Source: Neurospora intermedia
Taxonomy: Eukaryota > Ascomycota > Sordariomycetes > Sordariales > Sordariaceae
Assembly: GCA_037102815.1 (NCBI GenBank)
Contig: BTPP01000009.1
Coordinates: forward strand, 1,488,001-1,552,000
Reading direction: 5' to 3'
DNA: 64,000 bases
How positions within the stretch are numbered: position 1 is the stretch's first letter; every line of letters starts with the position of its first letter. This document shows positions 34,984 through 45,483 of the stretch, in pieces. The translations under genes and the position numbers were made by a program. The notes under the pieces are model-generated. The model was not told the DNA's origin. It searched no databases and saw only the letters and a program-made list of their open reading frames with translations.

Positions 34984-35184
34984 TATAATAAGGATAGTAC
35001 GGTTAATATAAGTACTAGTCGTATAGTTTAATTAAAGTTCTATAAAGGAGGGAAAAGTCTATCTGAGATGCGGATCTACCGGCGCAGAGGTTTTTATCGG
35101 GGTTGCGTACTCTATACTACTATAGCTAACGATAGCTCTAGTCTAGAAACTAGAGTCTATAACCCGGGCGCTAGCCCTATAACA
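34984..35184 (-). repeat. 5' LTR of outer element
   Basis: 201 bp, matches 20620-20820 end to end with transitions only. The last six bases (ATAACA) preserve the CA terminus lost in the left copy. Confidence 0.88.
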
Positions 35185-35189
35185 GCAGG
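35185..35189. repeat. Target-site duplication of outer element, right copy
   Basis: Reads gcagg, next to the right LTR. Confidence 0.7.
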
Positions 35190-35343
35190 ACGCAACATTA
35201 CGAAAATTTTTAGGGGGATAAAAGAAGGGCATAAAAACCGTTTATTGTAATAAAAATTCAATGCAATATGTAAAACAAATAAGTGAGATAACGAGCAGAA
35301 TTAATCCGGGAGAAAGGGCAAAAAGATGCAAAAAGACATCCTT

Positions 35344-35449
35344 TGACAAGAGTGGGATTCGAACCCACGCCCTTTCGGACCACGGAACTCATAGAGGAGA
35401 TTAAGGGTTAACCTTAACGTGGCGCCTTAGACCGCTCGGCCATCTTGCC
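35344..35449 (-). tRNA. tRNA-Leu (AAG) with intron
   Basis: Long-variable-arm tRNA beginning GGCAAGATGGCCGAGCGG. The anticodon stem CCACG/CGTGG pairs perfectly only if an intron of about 26 nt after position 37 is removed; the loop then contains AAG (35413-35415). T arm GTGGGTTCGAATCCCAC. A TATATA at 35481-35486 lies about 32 nt upstream. A T5 run follows the 3' end. If the stem were shifted by one base the anticodon would read TAA, but that stem pairs less well. Confidence 0.9.
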
Positions 35450-35891
35450 TTGATGTTGCTGGAGGTGAAGTTCCGGAGGCTATATACTCAATCACACATA
35501 TTTGCTTTACAACTTGGAAATATCACGAGAGCCATGTGGACAACCACTCAAAGTTTTCTAGATATATAGCTAAAGTATCTACAAAGAAATAATAATAAAT
35601 CAAGTAAGGACGCTCTAAAGGTTTAATTATATACTACATCTAGTTCTTACAAGTGGACATTCAGCTTCCCAACGGTAGTGTCCAAGGGGTGCATGTAGGC
35701 TGGCTGGAGGTGGATTGAAAAGCACCTGTATATTATGTGGATTTCAATAGAGGCTCTTTGATCTATTGATAGTACTAGTGTAAGGCTTCAAGACACTGAA
35801 AACAAACCGCCTTCTGACTACGTCCCGGCGAAAACAGCATCGGTACCGTCCCACAAACAGGCTTGCGGCAACTTGAGGGCCTCCAGTGACA
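35450..35891. other. Intergenic, tRNA-Leu to acyl-CoA ligase
   Basis: This carries the tRNA TATA box and the 3' untranslated region of the ligase gene. No gene is supported. Confidence 0.5.
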
Positions 35892-37943
35892 CTAACCGTC
35901 CAAAGCATAGCCGCTGATATCCTTGGTCTTCAAATACGCCACCGCAATCTTCCGCAACTGATGTCTCTGCATCTTTCCAGTAACAGTGATTGGCCATGTA
36001 TCCAACCCCAGCTCCTTCAGGGTAATGACCTCCCCGAGCGAGAATCCAGATCCGCCGGGCATCATCTGAGAGAACATCTCGCTGACGTCTGTTGCCGTCC
36101 CGTTCTCGGGCAAGCGGTCGAGAATAACGTAGGGCATCTCGCCATGCATAGGAGACGGGATACCGATTACGCACACCTGCGAATTTCGAACGGGATTAGA
36201 ACCTGTCTGCAAGCCACTGTGTCCATTCGAACAATAGTGCTTGAAGCTAAAGGGGGGCCGTGAACTTACCTCAACCGACAAGTGTCTGGCCAGGAATGCC
36301 TCTATAGCCGTGGGATTAAAGAACCCGACAGAGCTCTTCACGATATCCTTCATCCGGCCCACCACGAACACCATCCCGCTCTCATCAATCACCGCCAAGT
36401 CGCCTGTGCGGAACCACTTGGTGCCCTCCCTATCGCGGTAAAACATCTGCGGCGCTAACCCGTCGAGATACCCATCGACATACGCCTCATTTGAGATGTG
36501 CAGCTCCCCCTGCTTACCCCGGGGCACCACCTCCCACTCTTTCTCCTTCTCAGCGGTAGCCTGCTCATTCTGCTGCGGTGTCTGAGTTGTCTGCGACACC
36601 TTCTTCTCAACATCAACCACCTTGATCCTCGTCCCCGGCGTCGCCGTTCCCACAGGCATCACATCTCCCAACGGCTTCGGCATGCCCTCCTTTAGAACAC
36701 TGGGGGGATATCCTAGCGCGCCCACGCCCTCCGTCATTCCAAATCCAGCTACTAACAACACTCTCTCGCCAACACCCAACATCTCCCGCACCCGTTCCAG
36801 ATACCCAACCGTGATGATCTCGCCACTAACGAATATAACTCGAATCGACCGGATTTTCCGCGGAGCAAAGTCCTTGTGTTTGGCCAGTAGCACCAGCTGG
36901 CTGCGCATCATCTCCATGTTGGTCACACCGCACCGCTCGATCGCCTCCAAATTCGCAGACACGGAAAAGACGCGCGACGGAATGACGACCGTACCGCCGT
37001 TGTACCATTGTATCAGCGGGGAGGTCATGGACAGGGCCATCATGTTGGCGGAGAAGATGAGGCCTACAGTTCCTCCGGGCCGCGGAATCTCAGGGGAACT
37101 GGTAGAAGAAGAGAAGGCATTGTGCGAAGCGATGGCCGCGCACACATTTCTAGTCGTTCGCGGTACGCCTTTAGGCTGTGAGGCCGAGGTGCCGCTGGTG
37201 AAGAAGATGTTGGAGATGCGATCTGGGCGATCGCGGACTTGTTGAGCTGAGACGCTGTTCTCTTCGTCGGTGAAAGGTAGCTGGGGGGAGACGATGTCCG
37301 AGGCAAACGAGATCCAGTTACTACCGGATGCGCGGCGGGCGAGGTTGAGGGGGGAGAGGCAGATACCGAGGAAGAAGCTGCTGCCAGAGTCAGACGATGG
37401 ATCTCCTGCCGCCGCTGCCGCATCCTGCCGAAGTTTGTCAACAATCGCAGCGGACTCCTCATCTTCAACAATCACCACTGCGGGTCGCAACCGACGGAAG
37501 TAGTATTCCTTCAGCTGCTGGTCGTCGGGCAGGCTGGAGTGAAGCAACTGGATTGTCCGACAGACGAGGGTATGACATTTCAGTGCGGCGGCCCACATGA
37601 CGAGCGACCATTCGACCCCGTGCGGAATAAAAGTGAGAATCATCGAATCGGCGGGGACGTTGTATCTGTCGAGAATGGCTCCAAGACGAGCAGTTCCCCG
37701 CTGCATCTGATCGTACGACCAGATCAGCATCGAGTCTTGGTGCTTGGGATCGACCATGGATTTGGCAGGGCATGGTGACTTGCCCACGAGCGCTTCAAGG
37801 TAGTTGGCGGGCTGCCAGAAGGAAATGAGGGCAGCTCTCTCGGGATCAATGTCGATGCCGTGCTGGAAAATGGACCATACGGAGTCCCCACAGGGGGGCG
37901 GCGGACCACCATCGAGCTCGGAGGGAGGCAGGGTCTGGGTCAT
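35892..37943 (-). CDS. AMP-dependent acyl-CoA synthetase/ligase
   Basis: Adenylate-forming enzyme that activates a carboxylic acid to its acyl-AMP and then the CoA thioester. Exons 37943-36270 and 36176-35892, intron of 93 nt, 652 residues from the ATG at 37943 (MTQTLPPSELDGG); an in-frame ATG at 38015 would add a Thr-rich leader. Core motifs: P-loop FFTSGTSASQPKGVP, GFGMTEGVG, WFRTGDLAVIDESG, GRMKDIVK and the C-terminal lysine motif TVTGKMQRHQL. The splice gives SVEVCVIGIPSP. The intron length is a multiple of three and it contains no stop, so retention would insert 31 residues between the two C-terminal strands. A variable insert rich in Gln, Glu and Lys precedes the RGKQGELHI strand. No peroxisomal SKL signal is present (ends ALDG). 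The substrate cannot be told from the sequence. Confidence 0.85.
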   Translation of the reverse strand: MTQTLPPSELDGGPPPPCGDSVWSIFQHGIDIDPERAALISFWQPANYLEALVGKSPCPAKSMVDPKHQDSMLIWSYDQMQRGTARLGAILDRYNVPADSMILTFIPHGVEWSLVMWAAALKCHTLVCRTIQLLHSSLPDDQQLKEYYFRRLRPAVVIVEDEESAAIVDKLRQDAAAAAGDPSSDSGSSFFLGICLSPLNLARRASGSNWISFASDIVSPQLPFTDEENSVSAQQVRDRPDRISNIFFTSGTSASQPKGVPRTTRNVCAAIASHNAFSSSTSSPEIPRPGGTVGLIFSANMMALSMTSPLIQWYNGGTVVIPSRVFSVSANLEAIERCGVTNMEMMRSQLVLLAKHKDFAPRKIRSIRVIFVSGEIITVGYLERVREMLGVGERVLLVAGFGMTEGVGALGYPPSVLKEGMPKPLGDVMPVGTATPGTRIKVVDVEKKVSQTTQTPQQNEQATAEKEKEWEVVPRGKQGELHISNEAYVDGYLDGLAPQMFYRDREGTKWFRTGDLAVIDESGMVFVVGRMKDIVKSSVGFFNPTAIEAFLARHLSVEVSSRPPFSFKHYCSNGHSGLQTGSNPVRNSQVCVIGIPSPMHGEMPYVILDRLPENGTATDVSEMFSQMMPGGSGFSLGEVITLKELGLDTWPITVTGKMQRHQLRKIAVAYLKTKDISGYALDG

Positions 37944-39032
37944 TGTTGTTTTTGTTGTTGTTGCTGCTGTCGTGGTACGGTAGACGAGTCGAGATGCATG
38001 GGACAGAATCAGCAACTCGAAGGATGCGGAAGGGCCTGATTAAGTAAGCCACAGGGTCAGATTGACGTCGATTTTTGATCAGACGAACAACCGCCTAGTG
38101 AACTGGCTGACAGGTTAGTGCGAGGGTAAGGTTAGGTATACTGGCTCAAGGTACTTAGTAAGGTCTGAGAAGGTGTTCGATGGGCGCGGTGAGGGTGACA
38201 TTCTTAATCGTGGATCAGAAATAACCCAAGATCGATCGGCGCCGGGTGTAACGCTTGCCTGTCTTGATGTGTGCTTGGTTACACCTTTGTTGCCAGATCC
38301 GATCAAGTTATTGGTTGCATGAAATACACGTACGTAACGGAGCTCTGTTACGGCCGTCGAGAACTGGAAGAAACGCTTTCCATAGCTAGAGGTAGAATTA
38401 CGACAAGGGCAACAGAATGAAACTTGTCTTCGAAGCCCTCAGTGACTATCAGCACATGCTCAGCTCATTCATGAAACCATTCGTGAATCTTCTCCGCCAC
38501 TTTCATGCCGCTGCCCTCACTAACTTCACTGCCATCGTAGGTTGTAACTAGTGCCTAATTCACCGGGAAAAAGCAGCCGCCCGTCGTCTAATAATACCCA
38601 AGACCAAGCACGTCCAGCCATTGCTGCCTCTAATATCTCTTCAACAATGTTTGCGTCCTCAAGAGCAATCATGCGAACAGCCCAGCGTCTCTGTCAATGA
38701 CCTTGAAAGATGAGAATAATCGAGACCCTTGCACCTAATTCGTCACAATGCTGTACTACACAAGCACCAAATTCGTGAAACTCAAAACCGAAAGACGTGA
38801 GAGTACCTCACTAACCAAGATATACAATTGTGCAACAGCGGCAAGGTAGGTAAATCACAAATGGTTTGCTGCAACGCAGCAGCCCTTTGATGATCAATTC
38901 GCTTGACTGCCGCTTATGAGAGGTACAATGGAAAGAAGACATGACTGGGTATCTCTTGCAAACGTGACGCTAAACAGCCGATAAAGAAAAAGCAAGGTAA
39001 AAACAACACTGCAACCCGCCAAACCCAACTAC
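37944..39032. other. Intergenic, nothing recognised
   Basis: About 1.1 kb between two minus-strand genes. Short frames only; no RNA gene or repeat seen. Confidence 0.5.
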
Positions 39033-40249
39033 TCAGGTGTCCTTTGTGTCGAACAGAGCACCAGTCTGAATCGCATTGACATGCTGGTTCACAACCGCCA
39101 ACTCTTTTTTAGTTGCGGCCAGTTCCACGTTGATCTCCACCAACTTGATATTTGTCGCCGCCAACTCTTGCTGGGTGGTTACCAGCTCTTGCTTGGTCGC
39201 GGCCAACTCAGCACGCACGGCCTTCAGTTGGCTGGTAAACTCGCCCATCCTCTGCAGGCAAGTGAGCATAAGGTTGCCGGTGCCCTCTTGTTTGGCCTCG
39301 AGGAAATTGAGGCGGTTTCCATGCTTTTCCACAGGGCCCACGTAACGGCCGATCTGGTCTTGGACAGCATTGGCGGTCTCAACCGCGGCCCTCGTGTCCT
39401 CGGCCAATGTTTCGAGTTTTCTCTCAAAATGATGCAGGATGTTGGCTTGCTTCTTGATGATGTTGGCCTGGTCGTTGAGGGTGGCGGCCTGGTCTTGCAA
39501 AGTGATTGCTTGATCGTCGACCTTGGCGGCGAGGGCGCTGTTCTCGAGGATTGCATTGATATCAAATTCCTGCATTGCAGGAACCAGCTGGTCCTGGAGT
39601 GCCTATAGAGGAAGAGAAAAGAAAGTCCAGTCAGCATGATGGAACACAAACTGAGTAGACCCAAGATATAAACAGAATCTGTCCAGCTGTAATACTGCAT
39701 CACCAGACCGGTCAACGAAAGCTACCCCCACCGCGAGGCAGGATCCACAGACGCGACCTACTGAGCGCCATTTCAGCCGCAAGACAAGCTCCCCAGCCCG
39801 GCAATACGCTGACCAAGCGCATGCCGCCGGCCAGCACATAAGTGAGCCTGGTAATGCGCCGTAAGACAACTCTGGGTTCAGATGACAACACGAAAAGTTG
39901 TAGAGCTGAAGCCACGTGACGCTCGGACGGACGACCGTATCCGTGGAACTGCCCCATAGGACGCGGCCCCCCAGGAGAAACTCCTTTTGCATTTTGAGAA
40001 CTGGCTCCCCCGCGAACTTGAACCCGGCCTAGGCGCTCAATGTCCCAGACTGGCGGCGGGCATGTGGTCGAGTCTCGGTTTTACATTCCCACGGACGACT
40101 TGGCAGCATTACACGAGAACGAGAGTGTGTGACTGAACAGAGACTGGGCTGGACAAGGATGGACCTACCTCAGAAGATGAAGAGACGGCACCGTCGCTGT
40201 CCTCGGCAGCCTCGTGCTGAACGGCTTGTAATGCATATTTGTCAGTCAT
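39033..40249 (-). CDS. Heptad-repeat coiled-coil protein, unknown function
   Basis: The solid part is the last exon, 39602-39033 (190 codons with stop), preceded by a strong 3' splice site (TGCTGAC branch sequence and a long pyrimidine run). It encodes an almost uninterrupted coiled coil: units such as DQAITLQ, DQAATLN and later ELAATKQ repeat every seven residues. Upstream, a 27-codon exon at 40249-40169 (MTDKYALQAVQHEAAED..) joins in phase through a 566-nt intron, giving 216 residues. A second possible first exon, 40454-40392, starts MVSGRPKTDKRAQKRARKEEP, ends at a GTAAGT donor, is strongly basic, and may belong to an alternative transcript. I do not recognise a family. The 5' structure is uncertain. 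Confidence 0.55.
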
Positions 40250-40454
40250 TGCCACCAGAAGTGATGGTGATGTGGAGAAATATGAAGAAGTGCAGACGTA
40301 AAAAAACGTACGATTAGAGGACCAAAGTGAGAGTGCGAAGTGAAGGTGTTATGAGGTGGAGGCAGTTGATGTTAGAAAAGCGACAACTTACCGGCTCTTC
40401 TTTCCTCGCACGCTTCTGCGCACGTTTGTCGGTTTTGGGGCGACCGCTGACCAT

Positions 40455-43114
40455 GATGATCACTTGAAGTGGGTAATGCGGGCGGGTGATGCGAGTGATG
40501 GAAGTCTGCGGATGCTCTTGCAGAGTAATCAAGTCCTGTCGAATAAAAAAGGCGAAGACTTGAAGCTGCCAGTTCAAGAAGACGGTGAAAGGAGGAAATA
40601 GAGGGGGAGGGGGGGAGATTTAAGTACTGGACGGAAAGACTGATCCGGGACCCACCCTGAATAACACCCGCAGCGTGGATGGGAAGGAAAAATAACAAGC
40701 CAAGAGCCATTGACGGTTCAGGTTGCAGGTGAATCGTATGTCTCGAGATGGGACAAATATGGAAAAGTGGGTCGAGATTCTGGTGTTTGCTTGCGAGTCG
40801 AGGACAGGCGTTGGCACTTCAGTCACTGCCCGATTGCATCGCGGGGCTCCCGCGAAAGATACATCGAGAACAGCCAGATGGAGAGACGCACACTGGCTCA
40901 AGCAGGCTCTTGTGGTCGGCTTTCAACAGGATGAACGCGGCCGATGCTCAATAGAGACAAACTGCACAGCCTGAGTGTCCTGTAGACATGATACGGTTGG
41001 ACACTGACCGCAAATTGACCACTGGGCTAGAGATAGAGAGGAGTATGGAGGTATAGCAGGCACAGTTGACGCAGGGCGGTGAGGGGGCCGGCGAAAGACG
41101 TGAGAGATGGGATGAAAACTAAGTCGAGGCACTTTGCAAAACGGTCAATGTTGACTCTGGACCCATCCAAAAAGTATCACAGCACCGGCTGCCAGATGAC
41201 GACAACCACCCCGCTTAGCCACCAGGGAAAGAGAAGGAATCAAGTCTCTGCAGGTCCAGAACAAGTCCAGGTTGCTAGAGGTAGGTATGACAACACACGA
41301 TGTTAACGTTGTCGCCAGGGAAGGTCCACCAATGAAGCCATGAAGAATTGAACAGGACCTCGCGAGCCGCAAGCTGTGTCTCTTGTTAGCAAGGGACTTG
41401 AAACTGATGCCTGTCCTGGGAGCCAAGCTTTGGGCTTGAGGGCATATGCGCCTGTGTTGACTTTGATGTATGCTTCTTCTGTCCCACGTTATAATGGTAG
41501 GATAACGCATCAAGGTTCCATTTGCGGTAAGCACTGGGCATAGCAGCCCTTGCTGCTTTCAGGTTGTCCGAGACTCCAAGTGGATGGACCCATGGGACAA
41601 AGAGTACAATTTTCAAAAGGCAGCTGGATGTGTCAGCGGCACTAGTCTCGCATCAGGGTAACCGTTCATATGTCTCCTCTGTTGTCTCTCACATTCCGCT
41701 CTTTTCCTCATAGAGAGCACAGCCATTGGTGTATGGGAACAAACTCGCATATCCGCCGTCCATTATGCCACGCCATAAACAGAGAGCGATCGTGTGCGGC
41801 GTGGGCTGTGGCGCGGTTCCGCGCTGGCAACCCTCACAGCGGGCCTCTTTCGAATCGGATGTAGCTCAATTCCTTGAGCACACGGACGACAGCGATGCCA
41901 AGAGCCATCCTCAGCTAGAGAAGAATTTGGAGCGGGGTGTCTCTTTTCCTCCTGATACAGCAGAATCACTCAATTAACTTGACGTGAGCGATATCGAGTG
42001 ATATCCCGAAGAGCCGAGGGACTTGGGTAGAGGAGCACCTCAGACACTGCCACTTGTCTTTGCAATTGTCCTTTACCCATACCCTATGGTAATCCATCCT
42101 GAACCTGGAGCTTCAGTTGACCGTATATTCGAGGTATTAAACGCATCGTTTAACCGAAGGACGTGTTGCAGTGTTGCTGACGGCTTCTAAGCTTGGCCTG
42201 AGGCAGCACCGGAATATGCGTGGCTACTGAGCCGTAAAGCGAATCAGCAGATAAGTGAAACAACATAATTGTCAAGCAGATGGATAGTTGAGTCAGACAT
42301 TATATAACGAAATCAACAAGAGACGGAAACAACATTGTGGTTAGCAACTTGCAAGATAGTGACCATCGAGTCTCGGACATGTATTGATGAAGTGACGTTG
42401 AAATGCTGTCACTTGACTCTGCACGTGATGGTGGGGTTGGTGGGGCCTATTTCCAGAGATTTGAGGAGGAGACAAGCGCAAGGGAAAATGTATGCTCATC
42501 AGCAGTGGGTGTGATGGGTGTCCGTGGTCAGAGGTTTTGGAGTAGGACAAACAAACTCTCTGCCTGCCGTAACGAAGCTGGTGAGAAAGAGACATTGAAT
42601 GGAAGTGAAGGGAACCTAACAGGAAGTGGAAGTGGAAGTGGAATTGTTTCCACCTTGAATAGGAGCTTGGACCACCTAGCCCGGCCTGGGGGTCCATGGG
42701 GCAGTCAACGGAATCCCGCCATGGAGCTCAGCTGCCGTGTCCGCTGGCTTGCTGCCCCGCCTACTGCCCGCTGCTAGGTGGGTAGGTACATCAATAGATA
42801 CCTCTAAGAGGTACTTATTCTAGGTGCCCCTGCTGCGTGTCACCCACTGATGGATGGAACCTCGGTGGAAGTCCCTCTGTACAGCACAGCAGCCCACCAC
42901 CTCCTTACCTCACTCAGTCCCGTCGATATTTTTCTGGAGCTCAGCGCGAAAGGACCCACGCCCGACCCGATTGCATTGCACGAGCCTCACAACATCGCAA
43001 ATCGACCCTTTTCTCCCATCCACCCACCGCCCATCTCTCCCGCTTGGTGCCCTTGTTCCTGAAGCTCCGTCTTTGCTTGGTCGTTACTATTCCGAGCTTT
43101 AATACCTTTTCAAA
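40455..43114. other. Gene-free stretch of 2.7 kb
   Basis: No conserved frame, splice-supported gene or RNA gene is seen on either strand. The end nearest CCT7 is C/T-rich, as in many fungal promoters. Confidence 0.45.
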
Positions 43115-44980
43115 ATGTCTTTCGGAGGCCAAACACCGACCATCATTGTCCTGAAAGAGGGTCAGTTAGCCAGCCCCTCCATGATCCCCTCCTCGGTCCT
43201 GCCCTCTCCTTTGCCCCCTTTTCCCTACCTAGGTAATGATCACAAACTGACACCACGGCCTCTGCTCCCGATACAGGCACCGATACCTCGCAGGGCAAGC
43301 CCCAGATCATCTCCAACATCAACGCCTGCCTTGCCGTCCAGGCCACCATCAAGTCGACACTCGGTCCCTATGGCGGTGACCTATTAATGGTGGATGCCAA
43401 CGGCAAGCAGACAATCACAAACGATGGCGCCACCGTCATGAAGCTCCTCGACATTGTCCACCCTGCTGCGCGAATCCTCGTCGACATTGCCCGGTCACAA
43501 GATGCCGAAGTGGGTGACGGCACCACCTCGGTCGTCGTGCTTGCTGGCGAGATCCTTAAGGAGGTCAAGGAACATGTCGAACAGGGTGTCAGCTCACAGA
43601 TCATCATCAAGGGCCTCAGGAGGGCCTCCACCATGGCTGTCAACAAGATCAAGGAGATTGCCATCAACACCACCGAGTCCAATCGCCGCGAGACCCTGAG
43701 CAAGCTGGCCGCCACCGCCATGACCAGCAAGCTCATCAAGAGAAACACCGACTTCTTCACAGAGAGTAAGCGATTCTTCAATAATCCATGTGTCGCGCAA
43801 ACACGCTACTTCTAGTTACTGACAGACCCGCCTGTGCGCAGTGGTTGTCGATGCCGTCCTCTCCCTCGACCAAGAAGACCTCAACGAAAAGTTAATAGGC
43901 ATCAAGAAGATCCCCGGCGGCTCCCTGACCGACTCGCTCTTCGTCAACGGTGTCGCCTTCAAGAAGACCTTCTCGTACGCCGGTTTCGAGCAACAGCCCA
44001 AGTCGTTCAAGAACCCCAAGATCTGCTGCCTCAACGTCGAGCTTGAGCTCAAGGCCGAGAAGGACAACGCCGAGGTGCGCGTCGAGCAGGTTTCCGAGTA
44101 CCAGGCCATTGTCGACGCCGAGTGGCAAATCATCTACAAGAAGCTCGAGGCCGTGTACGCGACAGGCGCCAAGGTGGTGCTGTCCAAGCTGCCCATCGGC
44201 GATTTGGCCACCCAGTACTTTGCCGACCGCGACATCTTCTGCGCCGGCCGTGTCACCTCGGAGGATATGGAGCGCGTCGTCCAGGCCACGGGCGCCACCG
44301 TCCAGAGCACCTGCTCCGACATCCTGCCCGAGCACCTGGGCACCTGCGGCACCTTTGAGGAGCGCCAGATCGGCGGCGAGCGCTTCAACTTCTTCGAGGA
44401 CTGCCCGTCGGCCAAGACGTGCACGCTCGTCCTGCGCGGCGGCGCCGAGCAGTTCATCGCCGAGGTCGAGCGCTCCCTGCACGACGCCATCATGATCGTC
44501 AAGCGCGCCATTCGCAACAAGACCATTGTCGGCGGCGGCGGTGCCGTCGAGATGGAGGTTTCCGCCTACCTGCACCGCTTCGCCGACCGCGACGTTGCCC
44601 ACAAGCAGCAGGCCATCATCAAGTCCTTCGCCAAGGCCCTCGAGATCATTCCCCGTCAGCTCTGCGACAACGCCGGCTTTGACGCCACCGACATTCTCAA
44701 CAAGCTCCGCGTCGAGCACCGCAAGGGCAACACGTGGGCCGGTGTCGACTTTACGAACGAGGGCGTCTGCGACATGATGGAGCGTTTCGTCTGGGAGCCT
44801 GCGCTCATCAAGATCAACGCCCTCCAGGCCGCCACGGAGGCGGCTTGCTTGATTCTCGGTGTGGATGAGACCATCAGGAACGAGGAGAGCCAGGCGCCAC
44901 AGGCTCCTGGCCAGAAACTGCCGCCCGGCGCGGCCCAGAGGGCTTTGAGGGGAAGAGGCCGTGGTATGCCTAGGCGGTAG
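43115..44980 (+). CDS. CCT7: T-complex protein 1 subunit eta (CCT7)
   Basis: Another subunit of the cytosolic TRiC/CCT chaperonin. Exons 43115-43160, 43277-43765 and 43842-44980, 557 residues, normal for CCT7. The N-terminus [20 protein letters not shown] is typical of eta and is completed only by the first splice. The ATP-binding loops are visible as [31 protein letters not shown] and [12 protein letters not shown], with the equatorial C-terminal half including [11 protein letters not shown] and [12 protein letters not shown]. The second splice restores [15 protein letters not shown]. The C-terminus is short, Arg/Gly-rich ([10 protein letters not shown]). The 3' exon is very GC-rich and several long shadow frames on the other strand are its reverse image. 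Confidence 0.96.
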
Positions 44981-45483
44981 ATGGGGATCATGTCAAGTTA
45001 AAGTATGATAACAAAACGTAATTTAGATGGCATAGTGTGGGAATGAATATACCTGTACGAATGATTCTGTCAAGCTGTTTTTTGGGAATTTGTTGGCGGT
45101 TGAATGATGATTCAGGTGACATGATGGGCCCGTTGCCTGTTGCTGGCCATGGGCTATTCTAGTGCATTTCTCTGTGCCTCCTCCCTCTTCGGTGTTTCGT
45201 AAGGTTGTGATCAATGTCAACAGTCTTGGCAAATGTGTATATAAAAACAAAGCTGTTTGTTTTGTATGTACTCTACACTATTGATGCGTTTTTCGTGTAT
45301 ACCTATTGAAACCATTGGAAGAATCCTCCCACATCAGAATCAACGCTGGCAGCGAGCGAGAGTCTGCACAACGATGTTCAAAAACATAACACAACACGAC
45401 CCACCCCTTCTATGTACTCTATTGACCATTGTTCGTTCGTGTATCTTACAAGCGTCTGCAATTCTTCTTCCAGCCGTTCTGTT
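44981..45483. other. Intergenic, convergent 3' ends
   Basis: Between CCT7 (+) and the Spt10-like gene (-). Contains both 3' untranslated regions; nothing else is supported. Confidence 0.5.

Larger units (their letters stand above)
20620..35184 (-). mobile_element. Outer Ty3/gypsy LTR retrotransposon, RIP-inactivated, interrupted
   Basis: Bounded by two 201-bp direct repeats (20620-20820 and 34984-35184) that differ at about 27 positions, all transitions, with no indel. The element reads on the minus strand, so its 5' LTR is the right one. The candidate primer-binding site is at 34972-34983 and the polypurine tract (pyrimidines on +) at 20824-20844. Gag lies at the right, pol runs leftward to about 22.1 kb. 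A second element (26418-34193) sits inside gag; without it the element is about 6.8 kb, typical for gypsy. Conceptual frames are full of TAA and TAG where glutamine or tryptophan codons are expected, and TpA is extreme, as RIP produces. Nothing here can encode a working protein. Confidence 0.9.

Noticed and set aside
34199-35000. A long plus-strand frame with only TAA/TAG stops across the right part of the outer element
   Set aside because: The minus strand gives a gag-like segment that rejoins in frame across the inner insertion, so the plus reading is most likely its shadow in AT-rich DNA.
43892-44719. 275-codon minus-strand open frame
   Set aside because: It is the antisense shadow of GC-rich CCT7 exon 3 and has the usual Leu/Gly/Asp-biased composition of such shadows.
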